Origin: JBAXTE01 sp963556065
GTDB taxonomy: Bacteria; Bacteroidota; Bacteroidia; Bacteroidales; WCHB1-69
Reading direction: 5' to 3'
DNA: 64,000 nt
Assembly: GCA_963556065.3 (NCBI GenBank)
Contig: CAUVYH020000010.1
Coordinates: forward strand, 62,001 to 126,000
Below the pieces are notes generated by a model. The model saw nothing but the letters and a program-made list of their open reading frames with translations, was not told the origin of the DNA and did no database searches. Of the stretch, positions 51,016 to 59,960 are shown piece by piece. Both the position numbers and the translations under genes were made by a program. Positions within the stretch are counted from its first letter, which is position 1, and every line of letters starts with the position of its first letter.

Positions 51016-51773
51016 TTCAGTTGATTTACGTTAAACACAGGACCTTCGGTACATACACATTTATGACCTTCTTTGGTGTCGGTGACACAGCATAGGCAGG
51101 CTCCGATTCCGCATGCCATGGTGTTTTCGAGCGATACCTCGCATTCTATTCCGGCAGCTACCGCTTTTTGTGCCACGGCCTTCATCATCGGCTCAGGACC
51201 ACAAACGAAGACTTTGTCATATTCGCCTATCCTGCTAAAAATTGAATGCGCGGTGATAAGCCCTTTTTCCTCAAGGGAGCCATCTTCCGTGATGACTTCC
51301 ACGGTGCCCAGGTTTTTGAACTCATCCAATAAATGAATTCCTTCGGCATTGCGGGCACCAAACAATAGGGCGGGCTGAATTTTGTTTTCAACCATTTTTT
51401 TTGCCAAATAGAGTAGTGGGGCTACTCCACAGCCGCCACCCACAAGCAACGGCTTTTTCGATTCATTAAAATCGAAGCCATTTCCCAATGGATATACCAC
51501 GTTGAGTGAATTTCCAACTTTTATTTTAGACAAATGCCGGGTTCCACAACCGACAATTTTAATAAAGAAGCCGATGCTGTTATCGGAAATCCGGACATCG
51601 TGAACACTGATCGGGCGACGAAGAAAGGTTGTCTTCGAATCAGGGATATCTATATTTACAAACTGACCGGGTTTTACATCCGATAAATCACCTTTGCTTT
51701 GGGCATAAACCACAAAGTGCTCGTGATTGAGCTGTTTTATTTCGGTAATCGTTAAGTCTTCTATCCGTTTCAT
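51003..51773 (-). CDS. pyrK: Dihydroorotate dehydrogenase B, electron-transfer subunit
   Basis: The 256-residue protein has the ferredoxin-reductase fold: FAD motif 'RRPISVHD', NAD motif 'LLVGGGCGVAPLLYLAKKM', and a C-terminal 2Fe-2S site with Cys in MACGIGACLCCVTDTKEGHKC. It passes electrons from PyrD to NAD. Confidence 0.95.
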   Translation of the reverse strand: MKRIEDLTITEIKQLNHEHFVVYAQSKGDLSDVKPGQFVNIDIPDSKTTFLRRPISVHDVRISDNSIGFFIKIVGCGTRHLSKIKVGNSLNVVYPLGNGFDFNESKKPLLVGGGCGVAPLLYLAKKMVENKIQPALLFGARNAEGIHLLDEFKNLGTVEVITEDGSLEEKGLITAHSIFSRIGEYDKVFVCGPEPMMKAVAQKAVAAGIECEVSLENTMACGIGACLCCVTDTKEGHKCVCTEGPVFNVNQLKWQI

Positions 51774-51805
51774 CTTATTTTATCAGGTTTGATTTTGGAA
51801 ATTTC

Positions 51806-51833
51806 CGAAAAAAAAGTCCGCAATGGCGGACTT
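51806..51833 (-). terminator. Terminator between the DUF5606 gene and pyrK
   Basis: AAGTCCGC/GCGGACTT 8-bp stem with a 4-nt loop, followed by T8 on the minus strand. Confidence 0.8.
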
Positions 51834-51838
51834 GATAA

Positions 51839-52273
51839 CTATTTGTTTTCTTCTTCCGAAACCGGAGCCTCGGTGGTCTCTTCCTCGGAAGTCAAATCAA
51901 GCAAATTATTTTGGACTAACAGATTGTACCAGGAGAAAAGTTTTTTCATGTCCGATACATAAACCCGGTCGCGGTCGAATTCCGGCAAGATTTCTTCCAT
52001 GTATTGCTTGATTAATTTTACATCAGATTTTGGGTCAATAGCAGGCCCGCCATTCTCTTTTTCGTAAATGGATTTAAAAACATCCTTAAGTGGAACGTCT
52101 TTCTCATAAGTAAACATGCTGATTTCTTCTAAAGAGCTGATGCGGTCAGTGGCAAAAGCCGGAAAACGTTTTTTATCGGCAATGGATTCTACAATTACAC
52201 CGGTTTTGCTTCTTGATACAAGAATAAATAAGCCGCTTTTCCCAGATATGGATAGAATTTCACTTAGTTTCAT
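51839..52273 (-). CDS. DUF5606 family protein
   Basis: The 144-residue protein matches this Bacteroidota-specific family: 'ILSISGKSGLFILVSRSKTG', 'VESIADKKRFPAFATDRISSLEEI', 'LPEFDRDRVYVSDMKKLFSWYN' and an acidic tail. It has a conserved N-terminal beta domain; its function is unknown. It is followed by its own terminator, so it is a single-gene unit. Confidence 0.85.
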   Translation of the reverse strand: MKLSEILSISGKSGLFILVSRSKTGVIVESIADKKRFPAFATDRISSLEEISMFTYEKDVPLKDVFKSIYEKENGGPAIDPKSDVKLIKQYMEEILPEFDRDRVYVSDMKKLFSWYNLLVQNNLLDLTSEEETTEAPVSEEENK

Positions 52274-52449
52274 TCGCTGTTCTTTTAGTTATTGTTAATG
52301 ATAAGTTTCGTTATTTTGGTTTCAAAATTAATCATAAAGAATATTAGTTGTTGCTTTTTTTTTAGAATGGGTAATATTTTTTTTAAATTGCCTAATTTTT
52401 ATGGTGTTGTATTTTTTTTAATGTTCTGAAAATGTGTGTTTTGACAAAA

Positions 52450-54174
52450 TTATTTTTGTGCGCCAATCAGTACTCCCGAAATGTTCCAAGCACTAAAGCT
52501 ACTGCCGTCGGGGGATCCTTGCTTGATGGCAATTTTCATGGTGTGGATGCCTGCCGACAAGAATGAAATTGGAATGTTGATGGGGTTGGTGGCGGTTCCC
52601 GGACACCAGCCCGAACGGCTGTAATCGCTCGAAGAAGTGCCATTCCAGAAATTTCCAGAGGCCGGATTGAGCAATCGGTATGTGCCACAATCCGTTCTCC
52701 AAGGAATAAATCCAAAGACTTTTTTACCATCGATAAAAATTTCGTTTTCTTTGGGATTGAATTCATCGCCTTCACCCCAACCGCCATGTCCGGTGGTGAT
52801 ATATCTCAACTTTAAGTTAGTTATGCCCTCGGGAATTGTAAAATTAATGGTGAGAGAGTCCTGATCGAATAGGGTGCCGTATTCTTGCCCTGCCATTTCC
52901 AATACATTTGTGGTGCAAAAAAGCGGTTTTATCCATGGCTTGCCTTTGGGCGAAGGAGCGTTCCCAATCTCTTTGGAATCGGGATAATATTTCAACGATA
53001 AATTGATCAGGTGCCCACCCTTGTCGTAATTGCCGATAAAAGTGCCAATCCATACATCTCCGGTCAATAAGGAAAGTAATGGAGTGATGTCTTGTTTGTA
53101 GAATGCAGAGTCGTTCCATGTAAGTCCTTCCACTGCTACTTGCGAGTTGAAGTGGTGAATTCCGAACGGAGTGTAAAATCGGAGAAGTTCTACAATGGGT
53201 TCGTAGTTTTCGGTGGCGACCATTCCCTGATATGTTTTTCCGTTTCTGCTTACAAAATAGGGGAGTTTGTTTTTTCCTTCGAGACAACCTTGCAGAAATG
53301 TTTTGGGCAAATTTACCGGGATCATGAAAACAGAGCCGGTGCGGTCGTAAGCATCGCCATTCGAAAACTCCGTGAGTTCGGCAAAGAGGGTGCCCGGTTC
53401 AAACTTGGGCATACATACCTTTTTAAGAACGACGGTGCCGTTGGCAACCCGAATAATTTGTGTGAGTTTGTTGTCGTTTTGGATGGTTGAATCCACGCAG
53501 CCGAAACAGATTTGCTGGTTCTGGAAAATCGGGATGGTCGTGACATATCCGGCTGTAATGGCCGCCCGATAAGCGGTGTTTGGTAACGTTTTGTAATTTG
53601 CCGGAAGTGTGATTTTTTTAGAAGCAATGTTTTCCGTGATTTTAGTGGCTCTGATTTCGGTATTTCCATTCATCACAATCCGCAGGGCAATACCATCGGG
53701 AACGCCTAAAGAGGGAGCTGGGGTAGCTTTAATTCCTTCGCTGTGATAAACAGAAATGTCGATCCGGTTAGATCGCAAGGTCGTGGTGAAAACCTCGCAG
53801 ACATATCCTAGGATAGTATCTTTCCGTGCTGTTTTCTCTAGCTTTGGAAGTTTTTCGAGCGGAATGACGTACATTATTTTTTCACCCGAACTCAATTGAG
53901 CGGTTTGAAACCATTTAGCGGAATCTAAAAGCACAAAGCCCTCTTCAATTGGTACTTGTGAAATCATTTTTTTCTCTCCAAACAGTTCCCGGATGGAACT
54001 TCTGCCTCCTTCTACGGTCAGCGCCGTCGGATTGTTTTCGTTATCTGGATTGCCATTTTCGTAATGGGAATAATAGATGGTGCATTGTCCCTTGCCAAAA
54101 TCATTTTTGTTTTTTTGGCTGTATCCGCAGAATAGAATGAAACAACAAATGGCGGATAAGATGATTTTCTTCAT
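52450..54174 (-). CDS. Secreted GLPGLI-PNGase F fusion (peptide-N-glycosidase F-like)
   Basis: The 574-residue protein has a signal peptide (to GYSQ), a GLPGLI-like domain (about 25-205, with 'KDTILGYVCEVFTTT' and the 'SLGVPDGIALRI' version of its name motif) and a PNGase F module of two eight-stranded beta-sandwiches (about 260-574). The second has 'GHGGWGEGDEF', 'GFIPWRTDCGTYRLLNPASG' and 'SRSGWCPG', the core of peptide:N-glycosidase F. Such enzymes remove N-glycans from glycoproteins. There is no T9SS sorting domain, so it may be periplasmic or released. Confidence 0.85.
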   Translation of the reverse strand: MKKIILSAICCFILFCGYSQKNKNDFGKGQCTIYYSHYENGNPDNENNPTALTVEGGRSSIRELFGEKKMISQVPIEEGFVLLDSAKWFQTAQLSSGEKIMYVIPLEKLPKLEKTARKDTILGYVCEVFTTTLRSNRIDISVYHSEGIKATPAPSLGVPDGIALRIVMNGNTEIRATKITENIASKKITLPANYKTLPNTAYRAAITAGYVTTIPIFQNQQICFGCVDSTIQNDNKLTQIIRVANGTVVLKKVCMPKFEPGTLFAELTEFSNGDAYDRTGSVFMIPVNLPKTFLQGCLEGKNKLPYFVSRNGKTYQGMVATENYEPIVELLRFYTPFGIHHFNSQVAVEGLTWNDSAFYKQDITPLLSLLTGDVWIGTFIGNYDKGGHLINLSLKYYPDSKEIGNAPSPKGKPWIKPLFCTTNVLEMAGQEYGTLFDQDSLTINFTIPEGITNLKLRYITTGHGGWGEGDEFNPKENEIFIDGKKVFGFIPWRTDCGTYRLLNPASGNFWNGTSSSDYSRSGWCPGTATNPINIPISFLSAGIHTMKIAIKQGSPDGSSFSAWNISGVLIGAQK

Positions 54175-54238
54175 AGGTTTATGTATTTGGAAGAATTGCT
54201 AAATCGATTTTATTCGGTAAAAATAGTAATTTTTTAAG

Positions 54239-54352
54239 TCAAAAGGCTATAAAGTTGAAAGGCTATAAAGTCAAAAGGCAAGTAAGGCGAAAGAAAATTT
54301 GGAATGATGAGCGATGGCTTTCGACTTTATGAACTTTAAAGACTTTCGACTC
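54239..54352. repeat. Degenerate short tandem and inverted repeats
   Basis: Copies of AAAGGCTATAAAGT (54242-54272) are followed at 54317-54352 by segments such as GACTTTATGAACTTTAAAGAC that are complementary to them. The gap has no gene; it may be decayed terminator or repeat DNA. Confidence 0.35.
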
Positions 54353-54466
54353 CTGCCTTTCCCGGTTCCTTCTTTTTCTTCTCCAATTCTCCCCAGCTCT
54401 AAAATATTTTTCAAAAAACATACATAATGAAAAAAAATTCCTATTTTTGACTAAAAAATAGCAGAC

Positions 54467-55081
54467 ATGCACATAGCCATAGCAGGAAATATTGGTTCCG
54501 GTAAAACAACCCTGACCAATTTATTAGCAAAAAACTTTCATTGGAAGCCCCAATACGAAGATGTAGATACAAACCCATATCTCAGCAGTTTTTACGAAGA
54601 TATGCAACGTTGGTCGTTTAATTTGCAAATCTATTTTTTAAATAGCAGATTTCGACAAGTTGTTGAAATTAGACAAAAAGAGATTGATGTAATTCAGGAT
54701 AGAACCATTTACGAAGACGCTCATATTTTTGCTCCGAATCTTCATCAGATGGGGCTGATGCCTACACGGGATTTCGAAAACTACAAGTCGTTGTTTGAAT
54801 TGATGAGTTCATTTTTGCAACCTCCTGATTTATTAATCTATCTCAGAGCAAGTGTACCTACATTGGTGAGTCAGATTCAAAAACGAGGTCGCGATTATGA
54901 GGCTTCCATCCGGTTGGATTATTTGCAGCTTCTTAACGATCGTTATGAAGAGTGGATTAAAGGCTATACAAATGGGAAACTGCTGATTGTGGATGTTGAT
55001 ACTTGCAAATTTCAGGATAATCCTCAAGATTTGGGCGATGTAATCAACAAAGTAAACGGCGAATTATTCGGACTCTTTTAA
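54467..55081 (+). CDS. Deoxynucleoside kinase
   Basis: The 204-residue protein has P-loop GNIGSGKTT (about 7-15), the ERS-like 'DRTIYEDAHIFA' (dNK substrate site), and the LID with 'SQIQKRGRDYE'. It phosphorylates deoxynucleosides in salvage. A -7 match (TATTTTTG, 54442-54449) precedes it. It heads a rightward operon with kdsB (2-bp gap) and the SPOR gene. Confidence 0.9.
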   Translation: MHIAIAGNIGSGKTTLTNLLAKNFHWKPQYEDVDTNPYLSSFYEDMQRWSFNLQIYFLNSRFRQVVEIRQKEIDVIQDRTIYEDAHIFAPNLHQMGLMPTRDFENYKSLFELMSSFLQPPDLLIYLRASVPTLVSQIQKRGRDYEASIRLDYLQLLNDRYEEWIKGYTNGKLLIVDVDTCKFQDNPQDLGDVINKVNGELFGLF

Positions 55082-55083
55082 TT

Positions 55084-55836
55084 ATGAACATCGTAGGAAT
55101 CATCCCCGCACGCTACGGGTCGAGTCGGTTTGAAGGGAAGCCCTTAGTCAATATTTCCGGTGTCTCGATGATTGAACGGGTTTATAGACAGTGTCAAAAA
55201 ACAAAATTGCTTTCTGATATAGTCGTAGCAACCGATGATACTCGGATACTTGATCATGTAATCGGTTTTGGAGGAAAAGCCGTAATGACTTCCGATAAAC
55301 ACCGAAGTGGTACAGAACGTTGCAATGAAGCATTGTCGATTCTTGTTGAAACGATGCCTCAAAATATTGACGGAGTTATTAATATTCAGGGAGATGAACC
55401 TTTTATAGATCCGGCGCAAATTGATAAATTAGCACTCCTCCTACATGATGAGAAAGTAGAGATTGCAACATTAATGAAAAAAATTAATGACAAAACGGAA
55501 CTTTTTAACGAAAATGTCGTAAAAGTGGTGATTAACCGGTTTTCGAAGGCGCTATACTTCAGCCGAAATCCAATCCCGTTTTGCCGGGGTATAGCGCACG
55601 ATAACTGGATTTCAAGCAATTCGTTCTACAAACATATCGGGATTTATGCGTATCGCTCGGATGTTCTTAAAATATTGGTTACGCAAGCACCGGAATCGCT
55701 CGAATTGGCCGAATCGCTCGAACAACTTCGATGGCTTTCAAACGGGTATTCCATTGATGTTGCAGAAACCGAAACCGAAAGCATCGCAATAGACACACCC
55801 GATGATTTAACTAAAGTGCTAAATACCTATTTTTAA
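55084..55836 (+). CDS. kdsB: 3-deoxy-manno-octulosonate (KDO) cytidylyltransferase
   Basis: The 250-residue protein has the CMP-sugar transferase signature 'IIPARYGSSRFEGKPL' at the N-terminus, 'VVATDD', 'RSGTERCNEAL' and 'NIQGDEPFIDP'. It activates KDO for lipid A. Together with the heptose kinase at 8.9 kb it shows a lipopolysaccharide-bearing outer membrane. Confidence 0.95.
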   Translation: MNIVGIIPARYGSSRFEGKPLVNISGVSMIERVYRQCQKTKLLSDIVVATDDTRILDHVIGFGGKAVMTSDKHRSGTERCNEALSILVETMPQNIDGVINIQGDEPFIDPAQIDKLALLLHDEKVEIATLMKKINDKTELFNENVVKVVINRFSKALYFSRNPIPFCRGIAHDNWISSNSFYKHIGIYAYRSDVLKILVTQAPESLELAESLEQLRWLSNGYSIDVAETETESIAIDTPDDLTKVLNTYF

Positions 55837-55850
55837 TAATTTCAGATTTA

Positions 55851-57026
55851 ATGAAGACAATTGAGGAAATCATACTATCGTTGATACAAGATAAAAAGCG
55901 TTTATATTTGACAGGTATAGGTCAATTTTCTGTCGAACGTCACAGCGCATCCATTCATCCTGTAACACACGAGATGACCCCTCCTCATTCAACCCTTGAG
56001 TTTTCGAAAGCCACTACCGGCGACGAAAATCAACTTGCTAATGCGGTTCGCGAAGCCCATAATATCTCATTTGAAGATGCTTATGAAAAAGTAAATCAAT
56101 ATTTATCTATTATTGGAAATACATTTTCGAATACCAAATCTTTTTCAATCGACCAGGTTTGTACAGTAAAGGAAGTTGGAAAAGAGATATATACTGTAAT
56201 TCCTTTTGAAGGAGTAATTATCGATAAAAATGATATTGGGTTAACGGATGTTAAGGCTACGTTACAAACCGCACCAAAAGTTGAAAAAAATCCTCCGGTT
56301 GCTATCCCAATACCTGTAGTTACTCCGTCGCCTATCGTTGAAATTAAAACAGAAGTCATTAAACCAGAGCCTAAAATTATGGAAGAGCAAAATATTCAAA
56401 ACGAACCCACACAACCCGAAGTGCCGGCACAACCGGAAATTACGGAAGAACCAAAACCGGCTAAGAAGAAAAGCAGAAAGGGCGTTTGGATTTTCATCAT
56501 TCTCCTTTTGTTCGCAATTATGGGTGTGGTGGGTTATCTTTTTAAAGATGATATAATGATGATGGTTTCAGGTGAGAAACAGGAGGCTTTAATCGACACG
56601 GCTTCTGCTGTTGTTCAAAAAACAGATTCAGTAGTTAAAGAAGCGGTTGCTGTAGCTCCAGATATAGCGGTAACTCCAGAACCTGCCGTGGTTGAGACTG
56701 AACCCGTGGTTGAACAGCCAGTAGCAGTTCAACAAACGGTCAGAAAAAAAGGCGAAAGAGCTGATCTTTCAGTCGTGGTATATGCTCCCAAAAATGCAGG
56801 AAAGTTCTATGTGATTGCAATGTCGTTCAAAAGCATCGAAAATGCAAGCAAGGGGGTGAAACAGCTGAAAAGGAAAGGGTATAACCCAGTCGTAATCGAC
56901 AAGAACGAACAGGGATTGTATCGTGTTGCCTACAAGCCGGGCTACGAAACCGAACGCCTTGCCCGCGACTTTGCCGACGACCTTTATGAAAAACAGAGTC
57001 TGGACCCTTGGATCGTAAAATATTAG
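55851..57026 (+). CDS. SPOR-domain membrane protein with N-terminal HU-CCDC81-like domain
   Basis: The 391-residue protein has an N-terminal HU-CCDC81-like pair (about 1-135, 'IEEIILSLIQDKKRLYLTGIGQF'), a Pro/Glu-rich linker (145-205), one membrane helix (about 213-229) and a C-terminal SPOR domain (about 317-390; 'GKFYVIAMSFKSIENASKGVKQLKRKGY'). SPOR domains bind denuded glycan at division sites. A role in division or cell-wall binding is likely. Confidence 0.85.
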   Translation: MKTIEEIILSLIQDKKRLYLTGIGQFSVERHSASIHPVTHEMTPPHSTLEFSKATTGDENQLANAVREAHNISFEDAYEKVNQYLSIIGNTFSNTKSFSIDQVCTVKEVGKEIYTVIPFEGVIIDKNDIGLTDVKATLQTAPKVEKNPPVAIPIPVVTPSPIVEIKTEVIKPEPKIMEEQNIQNEPTQPEVPAQPEITEEPKPAKKKSRKGVWIFIILLLFAIMGVVGYLFKDDIMMMVSGEKQEALIDTASAVVQKTDSVVKEAVAVAPDIAVTPEPAVVETEPVVEQPVAVQQTVRKKGERADLSVVVYAPKNAGKFYVIAMSFKSIENASKGVKQLKRKGYNPVVIDKNEQGLYRVAYKPGYETERLARDFADDLYEKQSLDPWIVKY

Positions 57027-57253
57027 CGATATCCAAAAAAATCATTTTTCAGCGTTGAACTGCGATTTTAAAACTCTCATTTACCAAAGTAAACTTCGAT
57101 TTTTAAAATCTTGTTCTCCTCAAAAAATTGATCTTTTTGAATCTCTTTAAGCTGGGATTGTGGATTCAGCATAACCATGTTGCAAATTTAAAGATACACT
57201 GTTTATTAGGATTGAAAAAAGTATTTCTTACGATGCCAAAGGCGTCTAAAATC

Positions 57254-57282
57254 AATAACCTCGCATTTTGTGCGGGGTTATT
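57254..57282. terminator. Hairpin between the SPOR gene and trmB
   Basis: A 12-bp stem (AATAACCTCGCA / TGCGGGGTTATT, one G-T) with a 5-nt loop. The T run is weak. The gap 57027-57427 otherwise holds only the trmB promoter. Confidence 0.55.
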
Positions 57283-57323
57283 GTGTCTATAATGGGTCGT
57301 TTTTGTGAATGTTTCGGAACTAG

Positions 57324-57355
57324 TTTGTCGATGTGCGTTAAATGTGTTAATTTTG
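57324..57355 (+). promoter_or_regulatory. Promoter of trmB
   Basis: TTTG (57324-57327) and TAATTTTG (57348-57355) with 20-bp spacing, about 70 bp before the start codon. Confidence 0.7.
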
Positions 57356-57427
57356 CGATATTGATGTTAAAATAAACCGAAAGTGCGAAGTCGCAAACAT
57401 CGCACAGCAAAATAAAACAGAATTACA

Positions 57428-58111
57428 GTGGGAAAAGATAAACTTAAACGATTTGCCGAAAATCTTACATTTAGAAACCTGTTTCAATATCAGTATGAAG
57501 ATTTACAGAACAAGGATTCATTTCCATTAAAAGGAAAATGGAGAAAAAATTATTTTAAAAACGACAACCCGATTATAGTGGAAGTAGGGTGTGGCAAGGG
57601 CGAGTACACAACCGGCTTGGCAGCCATGTACCCGGAAAAAAATTTTATTGGATTCGACCGTCAAGGGGCTCGTTTGTGGCGCGGTTGTCGCAATGCTATT
57701 GAAAATAATCTCGAAAATGTGGCTTTTGTGCGCACTAATATCCAGTTTATCGAGCACTTTTTCGCCAAGGATGAGGTGGATGAAATTTGGGTTACCTTTC
57801 CCGATCCGCAACCCAGCAAACCGAACCATCGTAAGCGGCTCACATCGCCCACATTTTTAAAGCGATATTCAAATATCCTTAAACTTGATGGCATCATGCA
57901 CCTGAAAACCGACAGCGACTTTTTTTTCGATTTTACGCTGGAAACGATTGCGGAAGGGAAACACGAGATTCTTTTTAAATCCCATGATTTATATGCCGAT
58001 GAAGTGAAAGATGATGTGAGCAAAATTCAGACCTTCTACGAAAGGATGTGGCTCGAACAAGGGCTGAAAATTAAATATGTCCGCTTTAAAATAAACCGTG
58101 CAACCCTATGA
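57428..58111 (+). CDS. trmB: tRNA (guanine-46-N7)-methyltransferase
   Basis: A GTG start gives 227 residues. The SAM motif is 'IVEVGCGKGEYTTGLA' (about 55-70), followed by 'NFIGFDRQGARLWRG' and the TrmB hallmark 'VTFPDPQPSKPNHRKRLTSPTFL'. It makes 7-methylguanosine at position 46 of tRNA. Confidence 0.93.
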   Translation: MGKDKLKRFAENLTFRNLFQYQYEDLQNKDSFPLKGKWRKNYFKNDNPIIVEVGCGKGEYTTGLAAMYPEKNFIGFDRQGARLWRGCRNAIENNLENVAFVRTNIQFIEHFFAKDEVDEIWVTFPDPQPSKPNHRKRLTSPTFLKRYSNILKLDGIMHLKTDSDFFFDFTLETIAEGKHEILFKSHDLYADEVKDDVSKIQTFYERMWLEQGLKIKYVRFKINRATL

Positions 58112-58443
58112 TAGAAACTTCTTTCTTTGATAATGTAATTGATATTGTAAAACAGATTCCGGTGGGAAGGGTGACAACGTATGGAGCTATTGCCCGTTGT
58201 CTAGGAACCCCGAAATCATCGCGGATGGTGGGTTGGGCATTAAACGGTACTAAATTCCGTTTGGACGAGGTACCGGCTCATAGAGTTGTCAATCGGGCAG
58301 GTTTGCTTACAGGTAAAATTCATTTTGGAGACAACCGAACCATGCAGAATTTATTGGAAGCGGAAGGCATCGTGGTTAAAAATAACCAGATTGAGAATAT
58401 GGAAAATTATTTTTGGGATCCGTTTACGGAATTGATTAAGTAA
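58108..58443 (+). CDS. Alkyltransferase-like protein (ATL) of the MGMT family
   Basis: The 111-residue protein has the DNA-binding domain of O6-alkylguanine transferases ('IVKQIPVGRVTTYGAIARCLG', 'SRMVGWALN'). The active-site PCHRV is replaced by PAHRV, so it cannot accept an alkyl group. ATL proteins bind alkylated guanine and direct it to nucleotide excision repair. Start and trmB stop overlap by 4 bases. Confidence 0.88.
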   Translation: MIETSFFDNVIDIVKQIPVGRVTTYGAIARCLGTPKSSRMVGWALNGTKFRLDEVPAHRVVNRAGLLTGKIHFGDNRTMQNLLEAEGIVVKNNQIENMENYFWDPFTELIK

Positions 58444-58485
58444 GGATTGTGAGATACATGTAGTTTAACACAAAAACAGAGACTG

Positions 58486-58962
58486 ATGAAAGATCGAATC
58501 AACAAACTTTTCGTATTAACCTCCGCATCGTCGCTGTTTATTGTATTGGGCGTTTTTCTGCCCTTTATCCAGATGAAAGTGAGCATCTTTTTCATGGGTA
58601 TTTCCAATGCACAGACTGTAACCGTTGATTATTGGAGGCATGGAGATGGCGACGGGAAATATCTGCTGGTAGTGGCAGCTATCTCTCTTATATTGGCTTT
58701 TTTGAAAAAATATAAATGGCTATGGGGCTCAGCGGTTTTAAGTGTTGGAGTAATTGTTTATTCCATTTCTAATTCGCTAATGGATGCATCTTCTGTGGCA
58801 AAAAGTCCTTATGCAGAATTGGCAAAATCGATGATGAAAAACACAAAAGTCTCTATTATTCCTCGGGAAGGCCTGTTTTTGCTCGTTGCCGGCTTGATGC
58901 TTATGGTCGTGGTTGCCGTTATTGGGATGAATAAGTCGAAAGATAAATCGATTATGCCTTAG
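58486..58962 (+). CDS. Small integral membrane protein
   Basis: The 158-residue protein has four membrane helices (about 12-30, 58-72, 78-96, 128-148). No domain is recognised. It follows the ATL gene and may be co-transcribed. Confidence 0.7.
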   Translation: MKDRINKLFVLTSASSLFIVLGVFLPFIQMKVSIFFMGISNAQTVTVDYWRHGDGDGKYLLVVAAISLILAFLKKYKWLWGSAVLSVGVIVYSISNSLMDASSVAKSPYAELAKSMMKNTKVSIIPREGLFLLVAGLMLMVVVAVIGMNKSKDKSIMP

Positions 58963-59015
58963 TTCCTAGTTATTTGCATAATTGCAAGTGACTAAATTAC
59001 ACGGTTTGGCTATAA

Positions 59016-59147
59016 TTATTCACCTGCGCACGACCATTCAAAACGGACGATATCGTCAGAATAAAAACCAAAATTGGGAGGAAGTTTGTTTTGCTCATAG
59101 CCGATGTATTCGTGATTGCACTTGAATAATACAAATGAATGAAAAAG
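59016..59147 (-). pseudogene. Gene remnant
   Basis: The minus strand encodes a protein-like segment (FVLFKCNHEYIGYEQNKLPP then NFGFYSDDIVRFEWSCAGE-stop) with no start codon and an upstream stop. It is the 3' end of a lost gene. The rest of the gap 58963-59298 holds a palindromic stretch (59170-59290) but no gene. Confidence 0.45.
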
Positions 59148-59298
59148 TTACGGATTTTGGAAATTTATTTTTTGGATTATGACTGGCGGTATGACCAATA
59201 AGGGATTGCTAGTGATTTCCTATCAAGGTACACGAAAAGTTGATGAGGGACACAAACCTTCGCATACCGCTGAAACCCTTGTGTATTGGTGGCTAGCT

Positions 59299-59796
59299 TT
59301 ATTTTGTTATTTTCTTTTTCATCTTTATTAATGCTACTGGTACAGATTTTTTGTCAAGTCGTCTCTCAATCTCATAGGGAATGTAACCCAATTTGTTGTA
59401 TAATAAAAGTCCTGTCACATTTTGATTAAAACATGAAATGTGAGTCTCTGTAACATTATAATTTTTAATTGCAATACTTTCCATAATGCCAATTAAATAT
59501 ATCCCTACGCCTTTACCTCGAAACTGTGGATTCACAATCACATTACCAATCGAACAATATTGACCGAGCTTTGCTTCATAGAAATTAGCAAATCCAACAA
59601 CTATATTATCTAATAAAACTACCGTTGAATCAAATCGATTATCAATTGATGCTTGTAATTGTTCGGCAGTGAATGGAAACTCGGCTTTTGGATACATAAA
59701 ATATAACTCATTTTCATTTTGAGGAAATTTAGATACAATCTCTAAATCATTCGGTTCAACTGCTCTATGTAGAAAAGTGTCATAGCTATTATCCAT
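59299..59796 (-). CDS. GNAT-family N-acetyltransferase
   Basis: The 165-residue protein has the GNAT core: 'VVGFANFYEAKLGQYCSIGNVIVNPQFRGKGVGIYLIGIM' with the acetyl-CoA loop QFRGKGVG (about 90-97) and 'NVTGLLLYNKLGYIP' near the end. The acceptor is unknown. It lies in an accessory patch between attC-like repeats. Confidence 0.88.
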   Translation of the reverse strand: MDNSYDTFLHRAVEPNDLEIVSKFPQNENELYFMYPKAEFPFTAEQLQASIDNRFDSTVVLLDNIVVGFANFYEAKLGQYCSIGNVIVNPQFRGKGVGIYLIGIMESIAIKNYNVTETHISCFNQNVTGLLLYNKLGYIPYEIERRLDKKSVPVALIKMKKKITK

Positions 59797-59820
59797 TGTG
59801 CAGAACTGTCTCTTAAACTT

Positions 59821-59955
59821 GCCTCCTAACGCCCGAGGCTTGCTTTTCGGCGGGGATTAGTCACCACTTTCTGGTCGCTTGCGTTTAATTATTTGTTTGT
59901 TTGTCGTATTAATTTTCCAGTTCTATCCTGCTAAAAGAAAGACTTGGTTATAGTC
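59821..59955 (-). repeat. attC-like imperfect palindrome
   Basis: Arms around CTTGCTTTTCGGCGGGGATTAG (59839-59860, plus) and CTATCCTGCTAAAAGAAAG (59923-59941) are imperfect complements. The end next to the GNAT gene reads GCGTTAGGAGG on the minus strand, close to the R' box GTTRRRY. Confidence 0.45.
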
Positions 59956-59960
59956 AATTT

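Noticed and set aside
54263..54472. Leftward 69-codon frame before the deoxynucleoside kinase
   Set aside because: Encoded by repeat DNA with KVFKVHKVES-type low complexity and overlaps the kinase promoter.
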